A stretch of DNA of 64,000 bases from Chrysaora quinquecirrha (GCA_014526335.1 JACTAT010000026.1:505565-569564), one strand, 5' to 3'; counted from the first letter of the stretch, positions 11,585 through 22,841 are shown. Program-made: numbers and translations. Notes: generated by a model not told the origin, from the letters alone.

Positions 11585-12029
11585 AGGCCCTGGCCAAACG
11601 ATCAAACATTGTTGGTCAAACATTTGAAATTTGCTTGTCAGGCAAAATGTTTGACCGTTTGGCCACCTCCAAAAACATTGCTCGTCCAGCATTTTTTGCT
11701 TGTGTCAAGCAAAAAATGTTTGTGAACTTTATCAAAAATATCACGCCACAAATTTTGCTTACTTTTGCTTGTCGAGTAATGTTTGATCGTTTGGCCGCCT
11801 TTTGAACAATGCTTGTCAAACATTTCTTTGTTATTGTCACGCTTCAATAACTTGCAACATTTTGGCGTCTAGCAACATTTCTAACGACAAGACGTTCGTG
11901 CTTGCGTATTAGCATAGGCTTCGTTGTTCCAAAATGTTAAACAACAGTATATATGGACGTGGCCAAACGGTAAAACATTTGTTGTAAAGCAAATTTTAAA
12001 TGTTTGACCAACAATGTTTGATCGTTTGA
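11585..12029. mobile_element. MITE, GGCCCTGGCC family, copy 2 (right end cut)
   Basis: Starts with GGCCCTGGCCAAACGATCAA at 11586 and runs through several internal inverted AAACATTTG/CAAATGTTTG pairs. It reaches the right-end sequence CAATGTTTGATCGTTTG, at which point it is replaced by a (CAT)n tract and the CACCAC minisatellite element. Frames open here (11398-11805, 11616-11847) merely cross the repeat. Confidence 0.65.
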
Positions 12030-12733
12030 TCATCATCATCATCATGATTACTATCACCACCATTGACGGTGTGCAACATCTAAAGGAACGCTACCACCAC
12101 CACAACCACAATCTTGGACAAAAATTATGAGACAAACAGAAATTTTCATTAATAGTTGTCTTAACTTCGCATTTCACCCCTCCCCCCTCACTCAATGTTG
12201 ATCAAATGGCGTGGAATTGTTTTCAGTGTCACTCAACATTGATCCAAGGGGGGAGGGGGAGAGTATTATTGATTAGGGAAGCAAAAGTTGATAGAATTGA
12301 TAGAATCTTCTGGTTGTCTCAATATATTTTGTCCAAGATTGCAGCCCTAAAACCATCACCTCGAACACCCCTATCACCACCACCGGAACCACCCCTACAA
12401 CCATCACCTCGACCACCCTTATCACCACCACCACAACTACCCCTACAACCATCACCACGATCACCCCTATCACAACCACCACAACCACCCCTTCAGCACC
12501 ACAACCACCTCTATCACCACCACCATACCCACCATGCAACCACAATCACCCCTACCAACCAGCATCATGATCATCGTGTTCATCAACATCATCATCATAA
12601 CCACCACCATTATCATCATAATCATTATCGTCATCGTTGTGCATACCGATGAACATCTTTCATCATTTGACCGAAATAGCTATATTCAACCAGAGTCGTT
12701 CTTCGAACATGCCCATAGGGCCCCTATGTTCTT
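12030..12733. mobile_element. Dispersed minisatellite element (CACCACCACAACCACCCC core), copy 1
   Basis: The left flank (ATCATCATCATGATTACTAT … ACATCTAAAGGAAC), the tandem core of CCACCACAACCACCCCTA/ACCATCACC words, and the right flank (ATCTTTCATCATTTGACCGA … CCCATAGGGCCCCTATGTTC) all match 34280-35092. Shared flanks on both sides show that the whole block, not just a simple repeat, was copied between loci. The frames here are Thr/Pro/His-rich repeat translations. Confidence 0.75.
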
Positions 12734-12745
12734 ATCAAGCAATGT

Positions 12746-12834
12746 TTTTGGACGTGGCCAAACGGTCAAACATTTGTTGTACAGCAAATTTAAAATGTTG
12801 GACCAACAATGTTTGATCGTTTGGCCAGGACCTT
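12746..12834. mobile_element. MITE, GGCCCTGGCC family, partial right end
   Basis: Carries GACGTGGCCAAACGGTCAAA and ends in AATGTTTGATCGTTTGGCCA followed by GGACC. It is nearly identical to the right end of the copy at 11585-12029, but separated from it by the CACCAC minisatellite element. Confidence 0.65.
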
Positions 12835-13004
12835 ACATGGGGTTTGGAGTTAAACCAAACCATACTAACAGGGAACACGGAACCAAACTATCATTCATTT
12901 CATTTAAATTTACTTTACTTCGAGACACTACAATAGCTTTCTAAAAACAGAATGCTAATCTAGCTCGAAATCAAATACTGTATATGGATATAATACCGTC
13001 TCGT

Positions 13005-13500
13005 GTAGATGCAGCCAAATATGGAATTTCCTCCCAAAAGAGATAAAAACACTCCTTCGCTCGATTCTTTCAAAAATAGAATCAAAACCTTCATTTCTTT
13101 CAAATTTATTTGCGATAGTCAAATCTGAAACAGGGAAGAAGGCCTTTTCCTTTCAACGAACAAAAGTTTTCAATAAACTAACATACGAAATGAAGACTGA
13201 AACTTCAATATTGCGATTTAAGACTCTCTGTAAAAACCTTAATTTTGATTTTTAAATTTTTATATTTTTAAAATGTATATTTGCTATTTTCTCTTGTAAC
13301 TAGGTTTCACAGGTCCTTGGTTGATAACAGCATATTGTTGCTGAACAAGCTTAACCTGTATAAATATGATATTATTATTATTATATATGTAAGCAATACA
13401 TTCATGACATTGGATATATATAAATTCTAGCGTGAATTAGCTTTGTATTATTTTAAAGCTATTGTGTGACTAACTCTAAATAAAGAAAGAAAAAATGTGC
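13005..13500 (+). mobile_element. LINE 3' remnant
   Basis: Frame 13016-13255 is open to a TAA and reads QIWNFLPKEIKTLLRSILSK, later GKKAFSFQRTKVFNKLTYEM and LRFKTLCKNL. The pattern WN-x-LP…S…FK…L, and G-x-x-aF-x-f before it, is typical of the C-terminus of CR1/L2-like non-LTR retrotransposon reverse transcriptases. The 3' tail ends in TAACTCTAAATAAAGAAAGA. Only this last part is present, the usual result of 5'-truncated insertion. Confidence 0.55.
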
Positions 13501-13539
13501 CCAGTGCAGGTATTTCACAAAATTCACAACTTATAACAT

Positions 13540-13925
13540 TGATTTGATTGATTGATTGATTTGATTTGATCTTCTTAATTTGATTTGATTAACTTTGATT
13601 TGTTTAATTTGATTTGATTTGATTTGATTTGATTTGATTTGACTGATTTGATTTGATTTGATTGGTTTGATTTGACTGATTTGATTTGATTTGATTTGAT
13701 TGGTTTGATTTGACTGATTTGATCTTCTTGATTTGTTTTGATTTGCTTTGATTTGATTTGATTTGATTTGATTGATTTGACTGATTTGATTTGCTTTGAT
13801 TTGATTTGATTTGATTTGATTTGATTTGATTTGTTTGACTTGATTTGATTTGATTTGATTTGATCTTGATTCTTGATTAGACTCATGACTTGACTTGACT
13901 TGAGAGTTGATTTGATTTGATAGCA
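13540..13925. repeat. (TTTGA)n microsatellite
   Basis: About 380 bp of TTTGATTTGATTTGA with interruptions. The Asn/Gln/Lys/Ser/Ile minus-strand frames (IKSNQIKSNQ) are translations of this repeat. Confidence 0.95.
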
Positions 13926-14128
13926 ACACTGAACTTTCGCTTTTGCGTCTGTAACTTTTGAAATAATTATCTGAATTTTGTTTTTTATTCTCTTTAAGTG
14001 AACTAGGTTATACAGCTCCGTGTGCAAATGTGATTAATGAATGAAATAAATATGACGTATAGAGTTGTTAATTATCGTCTTACGAGAATATTTTTCGTCC
14101 ATCTTCGGACATATCTTCGGAACGACAA

Positions 14129-14548
14129 TTATTTTCGTCCATTTTCGGATGTGTTATCGCCTTTGCAGTACTGTTTTCGCTCGAAATTCTCAGATTGTCG
14201 GATAAACGCCCAATAGAATTCATCTTTCGTGCAATGGGGAGGAAATGTACTCAGGGTCAGTCCAATTCCATAATACAACCAGCACTCAAATTTGGCATTC
14301 CTTCCCCGTCTGTGGTCAACATGGTAATTAAAGCCGTCACATCCGCTCCTCAGGCACCAATCCTGGCACTGATAAACGGTGAAAAATTCCTTTTGCTCCG
14401 AACGTTGGATCGTCGAAGTGTCAACTTTTCGGCAATATTGAAAATCCTCTGTAGAAAAACGGCAGAAATCCGCGGCAGCTAATTTGTCCTTGCCGCACAA
14501 TGCAAAACACACGACAAGTATAATAATTGACGTACTTCTTTTAATCAT
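14129..14548 (-). CDS. Secreted PAN/Apple-like small cysteine-rich protein, copy A
   Basis: An intact single-exon frame of 139 residues. Residues 1-26 form a signal peptide (positively charged start, then SIIILVVCFALC, cleavage expected near LAAA-DF). The mature part has eight cysteines, with a core CxxWCLRSGCDGFNYHV and a later FECWLYYGIG. That is the spacing of the C-x3-C-x3-C-x3-F core of PAN/Apple domains, which bind proteins or glycans outside the cell. The copy at 19187-19603 is clearly paralogous and keeps every cysteine, so both frames have been held open by selection. A candidate AATAAA on the minus strand lies about 140 nt downstream (13984-13989). The function is unknown; it could equally be a venom-gland, mucus or cell-surface secreted protein, and nothing in the sequence decides this. 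Confidence 0.7.
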   Translation of the reverse strand: MIKRSTSIIILVVCFALCGKDKLAAADFCRFSTEDFQYCRKVDTSTIQRSEQKEFFTVYQCQDWCLRSGCDGFNYHVDHRRGRNAKFECWLYYGIGLTLSTFPPHCTKDEFYWAFIRQSENFERKQYCKGDNTSENGRK

Positions 14549-15189
14549 AATTAGTTAATTATTTTCTTCGTGTTTTTGACGATATGGAGGTCACTGGTTA
14601 GGTACCAAGCTTAGCTACGGCAGATAAGTGGCAGATAAGTGTCAATGAATAGATCACACAGTTTTTAAGCTCTAGTCAGAAGCTCTATGTTTTCAGCAAT
14701 GCAACGATGTTGTAGGCTGACAAAGTATCCAATCTAGTACAGGTTCTATATGCAGATCTGTGCAGCTAAAGATGTAAGTCAGCGGGTAGATATAGAGACA
14801 ATGATTTTATTCAAAGAAAGTAATGTTCTCCCGTTTATTTATACAGCTGATTTCAAAAAGCTTTTAAAAGCTTTCAATTGCTTTGATCTGCTTAGTTTTC
14901 TAATTGCTTCTTACAGCTTGAAAGCTTTTGTCCTAGATACCGAGTATAAACAGAGAATCCGATACAATGAGAACTGTAAATAGTTACTGTGTCTTTTGCG
15001 TTTGTTACTAGCAAACGTATCTACTAATTCAGGAAAAGCATTTTGTTTTCATCTTCCACTAAGAACGAGAAATATTGATATTTCCCTCCATTCCTGATGC
15101 TTAACTCTCGTAGAGAGTCTTGTCTTGATTAGTCAAACGCGGATTAGACCAGAATTCCAAGAATGCTCTCTAGCTCTTCAAAAATGCAG
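14549..15189. other. Spacer between PAN copy A and its satellite
   Basis: About 640 bp with no counterpart in the duplicated block at 19.6 kb, where the satellite begins only about 20 bp upstream of the gene. It is either an insertion in copy A or a deletion in copy B. The frame at 14750-14983 has no recognisable feature. Confidence 0.45.
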
Positions 15190-17390
15190 CTCTTCCGGCG
15201 CTTATACAAAGACAGTTCTTCCAGATATTCAAAAGGACATTCTTCCAAATATTATAAAGAAGGCTGTTCGAAACATTCGACAATAAATTGTTACCAGTTC
15301 TTCAACAAAAACAGTTCTTCCAGATAATTTACAAAGTTCTTCAACGCAATAATTTCAACAGCTTCAATAAAGAGTTCTTCCACTTCTTCAACAAAAATAG
15401 CTCTACCAGTTATATAAAAGAAAGTTCTTCCAGATGTTCAACAACAAACTGTTCCAAGCTCTTCGACAAAAACAGTTCTTCCAGATAATTTACAACAAAG
15501 TTCTTCAACGCAATAAATTCAACAGCTTCAATTAACAATTCTTCCACTTCTTCAACAAAAATAGCTCTACCAGTTATGTAAAAGAAAGTTCTTCCAGATA
15601 TTCCACAACAAACTGTTACCAGCTCTTCGACAACAACAGTTCTTCCAGATAATTTACAGCAAAGTTCTTCAACGTAATAAATTCAACAGCTTCAATTAAC
15701 AATGCTTCCACTTCTTCAACAAAAATAGCTCTACCAGTTATGTAAAGAAAGTTCATCCAGATGTTAAACAACAAACTGTTCCCAGCTGTTTGACAAAAAC
15801 AGTTCTTCCAGGAAATTTAAAACAAAGTCCTTCAACGCAATAAATTTAACAGCTTCAATTAACAGTTCTTCCACACATTCAACAAAATAGCTCTTCCAGT
15901 TATGTAAAAAGAAAGTTCTTCCAGATATTCCACAAAAAACTGTTCCAAGCTCTTCGAAAAACAGTTCTTCCAGATAATTTACAACAAAGTTCTTCAACGC
16001 AATAAGTTCAACAGCTTCAATTAACAATTCTTCCACTTCTTCAACAAAATAGCTCTACCAGTAATGTAAAAGAAAGTTCTTCCAGATGTTCAACAACATA
16101 CTGCTCCCGCAGCTCTTCGACAAAAACAGTTCTTCCAAATAATTTGAAACAAAGTTCTTCAACGCAATAAGTTCAACAGCTTCAATTGGCAATTCTTCCA
16201 CTTCTTCAACAAAAACAGCTCTTCCAGTTATATAAAAGAAAGTTCTTCCAGATGTTCAACAACAAACTGTTCCCAGCTCCTCGACAAAAACAGTTCTTCC
16301 AGATAATTTACAACAAATTTCTTCAACGAAACAAGTGCAACAGCTTCAATTAAAAGTTCTTCCACTTCTTCAACAAAACAACTCTTCCAGTTATGTAAAA
16401 AGAAAGTTCTTCCAGATGTTCAACAACAAACTGTTCCCAGCTCTTCGACAAAAACAGTTCTTTCAGATAATTTACAACAAAGTTCTTCAACGCAATAAGT
16501 TCAATAGCTTCAAATAACAATTCTTCCACTTCTTCAACAAAATAGTTCTTCCAGCTATGTAAAAGAAAGTTCTTCCAGATATTCCACAACAAACTGCTCC
16601 CAGCTCTTTGACAAAAACAGTTCTTCCAGGAAATTTAAAACAAAGTTCTTCAACGCAATAAATTCAACAGCTTCAATTAACAGTTCTTCCAAATGTTCAA
16701 CAAAATAGTTCTTCCAGTTATGTAAAAGAAAGTTCTTCCAGATGTTCAACAACAAACTGTTCCCAGCGCTTCGACGAAAACAGTTCTTTCAGATAATTTA
16801 CAACAAAGTTCTTCAACGCAATAAGTTCAACAGCTTCAATTAACAATTCTTCCACTTCTTCAACAAAAATAGCTCTTCCAGTTATGTAAAAGAAAGTTCT
16901 TCTAGATGTTCAACAACAAACTGTTCCCAGCGCTTTGACGAAAACAGTTCTTTCAGATAATTTACAACAAAGTTCTTCAACGCAATAAGTTCAACAGCTT
17001 CAATTAACAATTCTTCCACTTCTTCAACAAAACAGTTCTTCCAGTTATGCAAAAAGAAAGTTCTTCCAGATATTCCCCAACAAACTGTCCCTAGCTCTTC
17101 AAAAAAACAGCTCTTCCAGATATTTAACAGAAAGTTCTTCAACGCAATAACTTGAACAACTTCAATTAACAGTTCTTCCACTTGTTCAAAAAAGTTCTTC
17201 CAGTAATGTAAAAAGAAAGTTCTTCCAGATATTCCACGATAAACCTTTCAAGCTCTTCAACTTAAAAGAGTTCTTCCAGATATTCAACAAGAAAATTCCT
17301 CAACGCAAAAAGTTCAAAACGCTTCAATTAAACTATAATGCTTCCAGTTCTTCAACAAAAACAGTTCTTTCAGATATTCCAAAAGAAAGT
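15190..17390. repeat. 163-bp satellite array, about 13 copies
   Basis: The marker ACAGCTTCAATT recurs at about 15358, 15522, 15686, 15849, 16011, 16176, 16339, 16502, 16667, 16829, 16992, 17155 and 17317, giving spacings of 162-165. Each monomer contains four or five GTTCTTCCAG words. On the minus strand each monomer is largely open and reads like WKNFLLHNWKNYFVEEVEEL and ALKNFVVNYLEELF. However, 163 is not a multiple of three, so no long frame runs through the array, and I do not call it coding. Confidence 0.92.
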
Positions 17391-17399
17391 CCCTTTCCC

Positions 17400-17660
17400 T
17401 AGCGTACAAAACAATATAACAAGTATACTCTGTACCAAGGACCCTGAATATATCTATCGCCAAATGGTCAATTGAAGCTAAATCAATACAACGAGTCTCT
17501 CTCTCACACCACTTTCGAAATGTATATACAAACAAAATACGTTATTCTGATTCAGAGTGTTTTGTAGGAACAAATCGTAACTGCATAATTCGTTAGGGCT
17601 TTTTATCTGAGATAAAAAATATTTACCTAAACATAAATAATTCTAATAGATATTTTTTAC
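17400..17660. other. Flank shared with 20890-21140 (duplication arm)
   Basis: CTGAATATATCTATCGCCAA, CACGTTATTCTGATTC-like, GTGTTTTGTAGGAACAAA, CATAATTCGTTA and TTTACCTAAACAT all recur in order at 20.89-21.14 kb. This is the far edge of the PAN-gene/satellite segmental duplication. Because the PAN genes are on the minus strand, it lies upstream of them and could hold their promoter or a 5' untranslated exon. That is inference only. Confidence 0.75.
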
Positions 17661-18002
17661 TTAAAACTTAACTAGTACAACAACAACAACACGCGGACCT
17701 CCTAAGGTTATCTTTCCAATATTTCAACTACTTTTTTATACTAATACTGAAATCTAAATCTAAATGCAGGAAACTGGGCGTGCGATGCACCGGCCCTTTG
17801 TTGCCTGCCCTACCTTAAAGCTTGTACTGTCGGTGATTGAAACCGAAATTTTCCGGACCAATGCACCTATTCAACAGAAAGACTGCTGAAGAAATCACAC
17901 TATTTGTCTCAACAATTTTGTCCAAGATTGTATATGAAGACGTCCCAAGACTCCAGAATCTAGAATTCTCCAAAGCAAACTTTTTCATACATTTCAGATC
18001 AT

Positions 18003-18676
18003 ACGTAGCGACTGGCGCTAAAACACCATTTCACCTTCACCTTCACCTTCGTTTATAAATAAGGCATATATGAAGGTGCTGCGGCGTCGTAGTGTAATCC
18101 AGCTGACTCGTGGTGTCAGGAGATCAGCGTGATGAGTATTCGAGCCCAACCACGGCAGCGTCACAGCCAGGGCCAGGTCTCAATTAGTTAGCCTACTACT
18201 GAGATCATAGCGACTGGCGCTAAAACACCATTTCACCCTCACCTTCACCTTCACCTGCACCTTCGTTTATAAATAAGGCATATATGATTGAAGGTGCTGC
18301 GGCGTCGTGGTGTAATCCAGCTGACTCGTGGTGTCAGGAGATCAACGTGGTGAGTATTCGAGCCCAACCACGGCAGCGTCACAGCCAGGATCAGGCCTCG
18401 ATCTCAATCAGTTAGCCTACTACTGAGATCACACATAGCGACTGGCGCTAGAACACCATTTCACCTTCACCTTCACCTTCGTTTATGAATAAGGCATATA
18501 TGAAGGTGCTGCGGCGTCGTGGTGTAGTCCAGCTGACTCGTGCTGTTAGGAGCTCAGTGTGGCCAGGGTTTGAACACAACCACGGCAGCGTCACATCACA
18601 GGTCTTAATTAGTAAACCTACTACTGATATCCTAGCGACTGGCGCTAAAACACCATTTCACCTTCACCTTCACCTG
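18003..18676 (+). repeat. Tandem array of a tRNA-derived SINE (three units plus a partial)
   Basis: The unit start GTGCTGCGGCGTCG is at 18076, 18294 and 18506 (periods 218 and 212), with a partial tail before the first. Each unit has an A-box-like TGGTGTAATCCAG, a B-box-like ATTCGAGCCCA, a body ending in GCGACTGGCGCTA, and a (CACCTT)n tail. The spacer TTTATAAATAAGGCATATAT is repeated with it, so the array grew by tandem duplication of an inserted SINE and its flank, not by three independent insertions. Confidence 0.8.
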
Positions 18677-19186
18677 GAAGACCAGTAGCAAACAAGACAT
18701 GTAGTGTGACTCTCGTTCTATAAGTTTGCAATACCTCCACTTATCTATCAAGCCTGTTTGTGATTGCATTTATGTGTTAAGCTACTCTCTTACTCTGTTC
18801 TCGTTTTGTTTTGTTTCTATGACGAAAAAGGACAGTAGCAAGGATTTTGAATTACTCTGTCGGATTCATACATGGTGTCGTTTAAGAAAGGTTTAAGATT
18901 AATATTAGGCGCATTATCAAAAATAGGAATCTTAAAGAAACTAGCATCCTTGAAGCACGACCCCTTGGAAGACTAACAATCACTGAACTTTCGCTTTTGG
19001 TTCTGTAATTTTTGAAATACGTATCTAAAATTTTTTCTTTTATTATTATTCTTTAAGTGAACTAGGTTATACAGCTCCGTGTGCAGATATTATTAATGAA
19101 TGAAATGAATAGAACTAAAGAGTTGCTAACTATCGCCTAACGAGCACATTTTTCGTCCATCTTCGGATATATTTTCGGTACGACGA

Positions 19187-19603
19187 TTATTTTCGTCCAT
19201 TTTCGGTACTTAATCCTTCGCAGTACTGTTTTCGCTCGAAATTCTCGGATTGTCGGATAAACGCCAAATAGAAATCATCGTTCGTGCATTGGGGTATAGT
19301 TTTACTCAGGGTCAGCCCAATTCCGTAATACAACCGGCAATCAAATTTGGCATTCCTACCCCGTCTGTAGTCAACACGGTAATTAAACGCGTTACATCCG
19401 CTCCTCAGGCACCAATCCTGGCACTGATAAATGGTGAAAAATTCCTTTTGCTCCGATCGTTTGCTCGTCGAAGCGTTAACTATTCGGCAATACTCAAAAT
19501 CTTCCGGAGAAAAACGGCAAAAATTCGCGGCAGCTAAATTGTCTTTGAGGTTCGGTGCAAAATACACTGCAAGTAAAATAACTAACGTTATTCTTTTCAT
19601 CAT
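19187..19603 (-). CDS. Secreted PAN/Apple-like small cysteine-rich protein, copy B
   Basis: An intact 138-residue frame, a paralog of 14129-14548 with roughly three quarters of residues identical. The signal peptide (ITLVILLAVYFAP) is followed by a mature domain with all eight conserved cysteines (CQDWCLRSGCNAFNYRV core, FDCRLYYGIG). It has lost the extra cysteines that copy A carries in its signal peptide. The 3' flank (18975-19186, including the minus-strand TATTTTCGGTACGACG region) is also homologous to the flank of copy A at 13925-14128. The satellite starts immediately upstream. It is presumed to encode a secreted protein of unknown role. Confidence 0.7.
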   Translation of the reverse strand: MMKRITLVILLAVYFAPNLKDNLAAANFCRFSPEDFEYCRIVNASTSKRSEQKEFFTIYQCQDWCLRSGCNAFNYRVDYRRGRNAKFDCRLYYGIGLTLSKTIPQCTNDDFYLAFIRQSENFERKQYCEGLSTENGRK

Positions 19604-19624
19604 AATTAGCTATTCTAGATATTA

Positions 19625-20815
19625 ACCAAGGAAGCTCTTCCAGATAATCGACAATGAACTGTTTCCAGCTCTTCAACAAAAGCAGTTCTTCCCGCTCTTC
19701 AACAAGAAAGCTCTTTCAGATATTCAACAATCACTTGTTTCCAGCTCTTCAACAAAAACAGTTCTTCCAGACATTCAACAAGAAAGTTCTTTCAGAAATT
19801 CAACAATAATCTGCTTCCAGCTCTTCAACAAAAGCAGTTCTTCCAGATATTTAACAAGAAAGTTCTTTCAGAAATTCAACAATAATCTGCTTCCAGCTCT
19901 TCAACAAAAGCAGTTCTTCCAGCTCTTCAACAAGAAAGTCCTTGCAGATTTTCAACAATAAACTGCTTCCAGCTCTTTAACAAAAGCAGTTCTTCCAGCT
20001 CTTCAACAAGAAAGTTCTTGCAGATTTTCAACAATAAACTGCTTCCAGCTCTTCAACAAAAGCAGTTCTTCCAGCTCTTAAAAAAATAAGTTCTTGCAGA
20101 TTTTCAACAATAAACTGCTTCCAGCTCTTCAACAAGAACAGTTCTTCCAAATATTCAAAAAGAAAGTTCTTGCAGATATTCAACAATCACTTGTTTCTAG
20201 CTCTTCAACAAAAGCAGTTCTTCTCGCTCTTCAACAAGAAAGTTCTTGCAGATTTTCAGCAATAAACTGCTTCCAGCTCTTCAACAAAAGCAGTTCTTCC
20301 AGCTCTTCAACAAGAAAGTTCTTCCAGATATTCAACAATCACTAGTTTCCAGCTCTTCAACAAAAGCAGTTCTTCCAGACATTTAACAAGAAAGTTCTTG
20401 CAGATTTTCAACAATAAACTGCTTCCAGCTTTTCACCAAAAACAGTTCTTCCAGATATTCAACAAGAAAGTTCTTCCAGATATTCGACAATAAACAGTTC
20501 AAGATCTTCAACAAAAACAGTTCTTCCAGATATTCAACAAGAAAGTTCTTCCAGATTTTCAGCAATAAACTGCTTCCAGCTCTTCAACAAAAGCAGTTCT
20601 TCCAGATATTCAACAATAAACTGCTTCCAGCTCTTCAACAAAAGCAGTTCTTCCAGCTCTTCAACAAGAAAGTTCTTGCAGATATTCAAAAATAAACTGC
20701 TTCGAGCTCTTCAACAAGAAAGTTCTTGCAGATATTCAACAATAAACAGTTTCCAGCTCTTCAACAAAAGCAGTTCTTCCCGCTCTTCAACTAGAAAGCT
20801 CTTCAACGTAATAAG
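19625..20815. repeat. About 76-bp satellite array, about 15 copies
   Basis: The marker AACTGCTTCCAGCTCTTCAA recurs with a spacing of about 76 bp (for example 19961, 20037, 20113, 20265). The unit mixes TTCCAGCTCTTCAACAAAAG, CAGTTCTTCCAG and AGAAAGTTCTTGCAG words. It shares GTTCTTCCAG and TTCAACAA with the 163-bp array but has a different period, so the two arrays expanded separately after the duplication. Confidence 0.88.
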
Positions 20816-20889
20816 TTCAGCAGCTTCAATTAATATCTGCATCAACGAGAGACAGCAACAAATAGCAATTCTCCAACGTGCAAGACATG

Positions 20890-21140
20890 ATAACAAATGT
20901 ATTTTGCATCCAGGGCCCTGAATACATCTATCGCCAAATGTTCGGTTGAAACTAGATCAATACAATGACTCTCTCTCTCGTCATTTTCGAAATTGATATG
21001 CAAACAAAACACGTTATTCTGATTCAAAGTGTTCTGTAGGAACAAACTGTACCCGCATAATTCGTTATCTAGGTATTCTGGGTTTTCATCTTAGATAAAA
21101 TATGTTTACCTAAACATCAATAATCCTAATTGATATCTTG
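20890..21140. other. Flank shared with 17400-17660 (duplication arm)
   Basis: The counterpart of the flank beside the first satellite; see that entry. The order gene - satellite - flank is the same in both copies, which fixes the direction of the duplication as direct (tandem). Confidence 0.75.
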
Positions 21141-21374
21141 TAAACTAAATTAATTGCAATAGAGGGTAAACTAAATGATGAAAATTAGAGTCTTGATGTT
21201 TGTATACAAGCGTCGAGAGAATGATTAGTTTTTTGAGTTGCAACGAAATAGAGGCTTGCAGGCTGTATATGTCATAAAAGCAGTAAGGGACTGTTTATGT
21301 GGGGAAAACACCAATCTACTCCAGCTTCCAATTTCTACTAGCAGCAAGGATCATGTATGGATTATGTCGAGGAC

Positions 21375-21721
21375 TACATTAGTTCCGAAAAGTTTCGGAC
21401 ACTTTTAATTTGCTTGTCCGAAAATATTATTGTCCGAAATTTTAAACGTCCGGAATTTTATATTCACAAATTTTTCCCTTACTTTGAGAAAAAACCAGAA
21501 AGGAGGCCTCGGATTTCTCTTTTTCTTGGTTTGAAACATTTTATCAAAAATCACCCCTATTATTATTATAGTAAATGTTGTTCAAGAGGATCGATCAAAA
21601 GGCTCTTTTTATTTTCAATAAGGAAAATCGTCCGAAATAGGTAAAATATCGTCCGAAATTTTTTGGTCCGAAAATATTTTGTCCGAATTATATGGGCCCG
21701 ATTATTTTCGGAACTAATGTA
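21375..21721. mobile_element. MITE with 17-bp perfect TIR and internal GTCCGAAA repeats
   Basis: Begins TACATTAGTTCCGAAAA and ends with its exact complement. The outermost TA on each side may be a TA target duplication, as in Tc1/mariner-like elements. GTCCGAAA occurs about seven times inside, mostly near the ends. The 95-codon frame inside is not recognisable as transposase. Confidence 0.75.
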
Positions 21722-21967
21722 TGCGGGAATTTTCCGTACAACATTGATATTTGGAATCAGCGTTCCCAGAATGACCAAAATCAATTGGTCTCGTTTATTT
21801 TGCCCTTAAGGGACGATGGCCCCCCTTCACCGCCTGATCTATTAATGCTAGATACCCTTGTGGGTATAAATCGACCGAAAATATTAACAATCGGCAGCTG
21901 AAGTCTTTACACGACATATACATGAAGCATGTGGTGAAGATTGGCGAGGGGCATTATTAAGGCTAAC

Positions 21968-22367
21968 CTACACACTTTTTTTTATAAGAATACAGTCTAT
22001 AAGAATATTCAGGCTCAAAATTGCTGAAATTTAAGAATTTTTAAGAATAATCTGAGGCTCAAGATTGACGAGGATCATTTTTATTTCTCTGCGTTTTTTA
22101 CACTGCACAATAAGTGTGATTGTCAGGCAACTGTATTTGTTTTGAAATGCATACATCCTGTCTGACTCTTTGATACAGTAACTCTTTTTATTAATAAAAT
22201 AACAAATGACAAAGATTTGACTTATTTCTCTTGATCTTCAGGCCAATTTACAACATTGATGATTAAGAATAATTTAAGAATATTTTCAGGCTCAAAATCG
22301 AATAAGCTTAAGAATAATCGAGGCTCGGCAAAAAATAAGGTATTCTTATAAAAAAAAAAGTGTGTAG
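21968..22367. mobile_element. MITE, TACACGC family, copy 4
   Basis: The ends CTACACACTTTTTTTTATAA and TTATAAAAAAAAAAGTGTGT(AG) are inverted copies. Sub-terminal AAGAATATTCAGGCTCAAAA also recurs inverted or directly inside. No coding sequence. Confidence 0.75.
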
Positions 22368-22835
22368 GGCATTTTCAACTTTAAAGTACCAGCAAAAATT
22401 CAATTCACTGCTAAGTGAAAGGCAAACACTTTTATCGTTTAAGAGGAAAATTTAATCGAATCGAATCATTGTTTGTTGATCTTATTCTGTTTGAGACCCG
22501 AAATACAAAGGGATAAGCACAACAACAGGTGTTTTTCTTGTTTACAAGAATTTCCATGTCATGAATAGTAAAAACAGTCAGCATCTGAGTGTACTAAAAC
22601 TTCAAAATTTTAGATGATCTTGACAGATATTCTCGATTGAAGTACAGTTCAGTACTGCAAAGAAAAGCGCGTAAGTTGGTTACGGAACGTTTGATTCACA
22701 AAAACATTATATTATTTGACTTACTTAATCGTTTTGGTTCCAATCGCGATTGTGTTTAAGACATCGTATATTTTTCTTCACATTTCAATTCCATCTACGA
22801 CGAGAAGCGAAAAAATGTGATATGGAAAATAAAAG
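22368..22835. other. No gene recognised
   Basis: AT-rich spacer between the MITE and the AGGTCA-rich region. No open frame of note. Confidence 0.35.
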
Positions 22836-22841
22836 TCAGAG

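Noticed and set aside
13531..14027. Asn/Gln/Lys/Ser/Ile repeat proteins resembling low-complexity proteins
   Set aside because: Translations of the (TTTGA)n microsatellite in two overlapping frames.
14195..14482. 95-codon plus-strand frame, also conserved at 19250-19537
   Set aside because: Conserved only because it is antisense to the two paralogous PAN-like genes; the minus strand has the signal peptide and cysteine pattern.
15190..20815. CRISPR-like regular spacing
   Set aside because: Monomers are contiguous satellites without unique spacers, in a eukaryotic genome; no cas genes.
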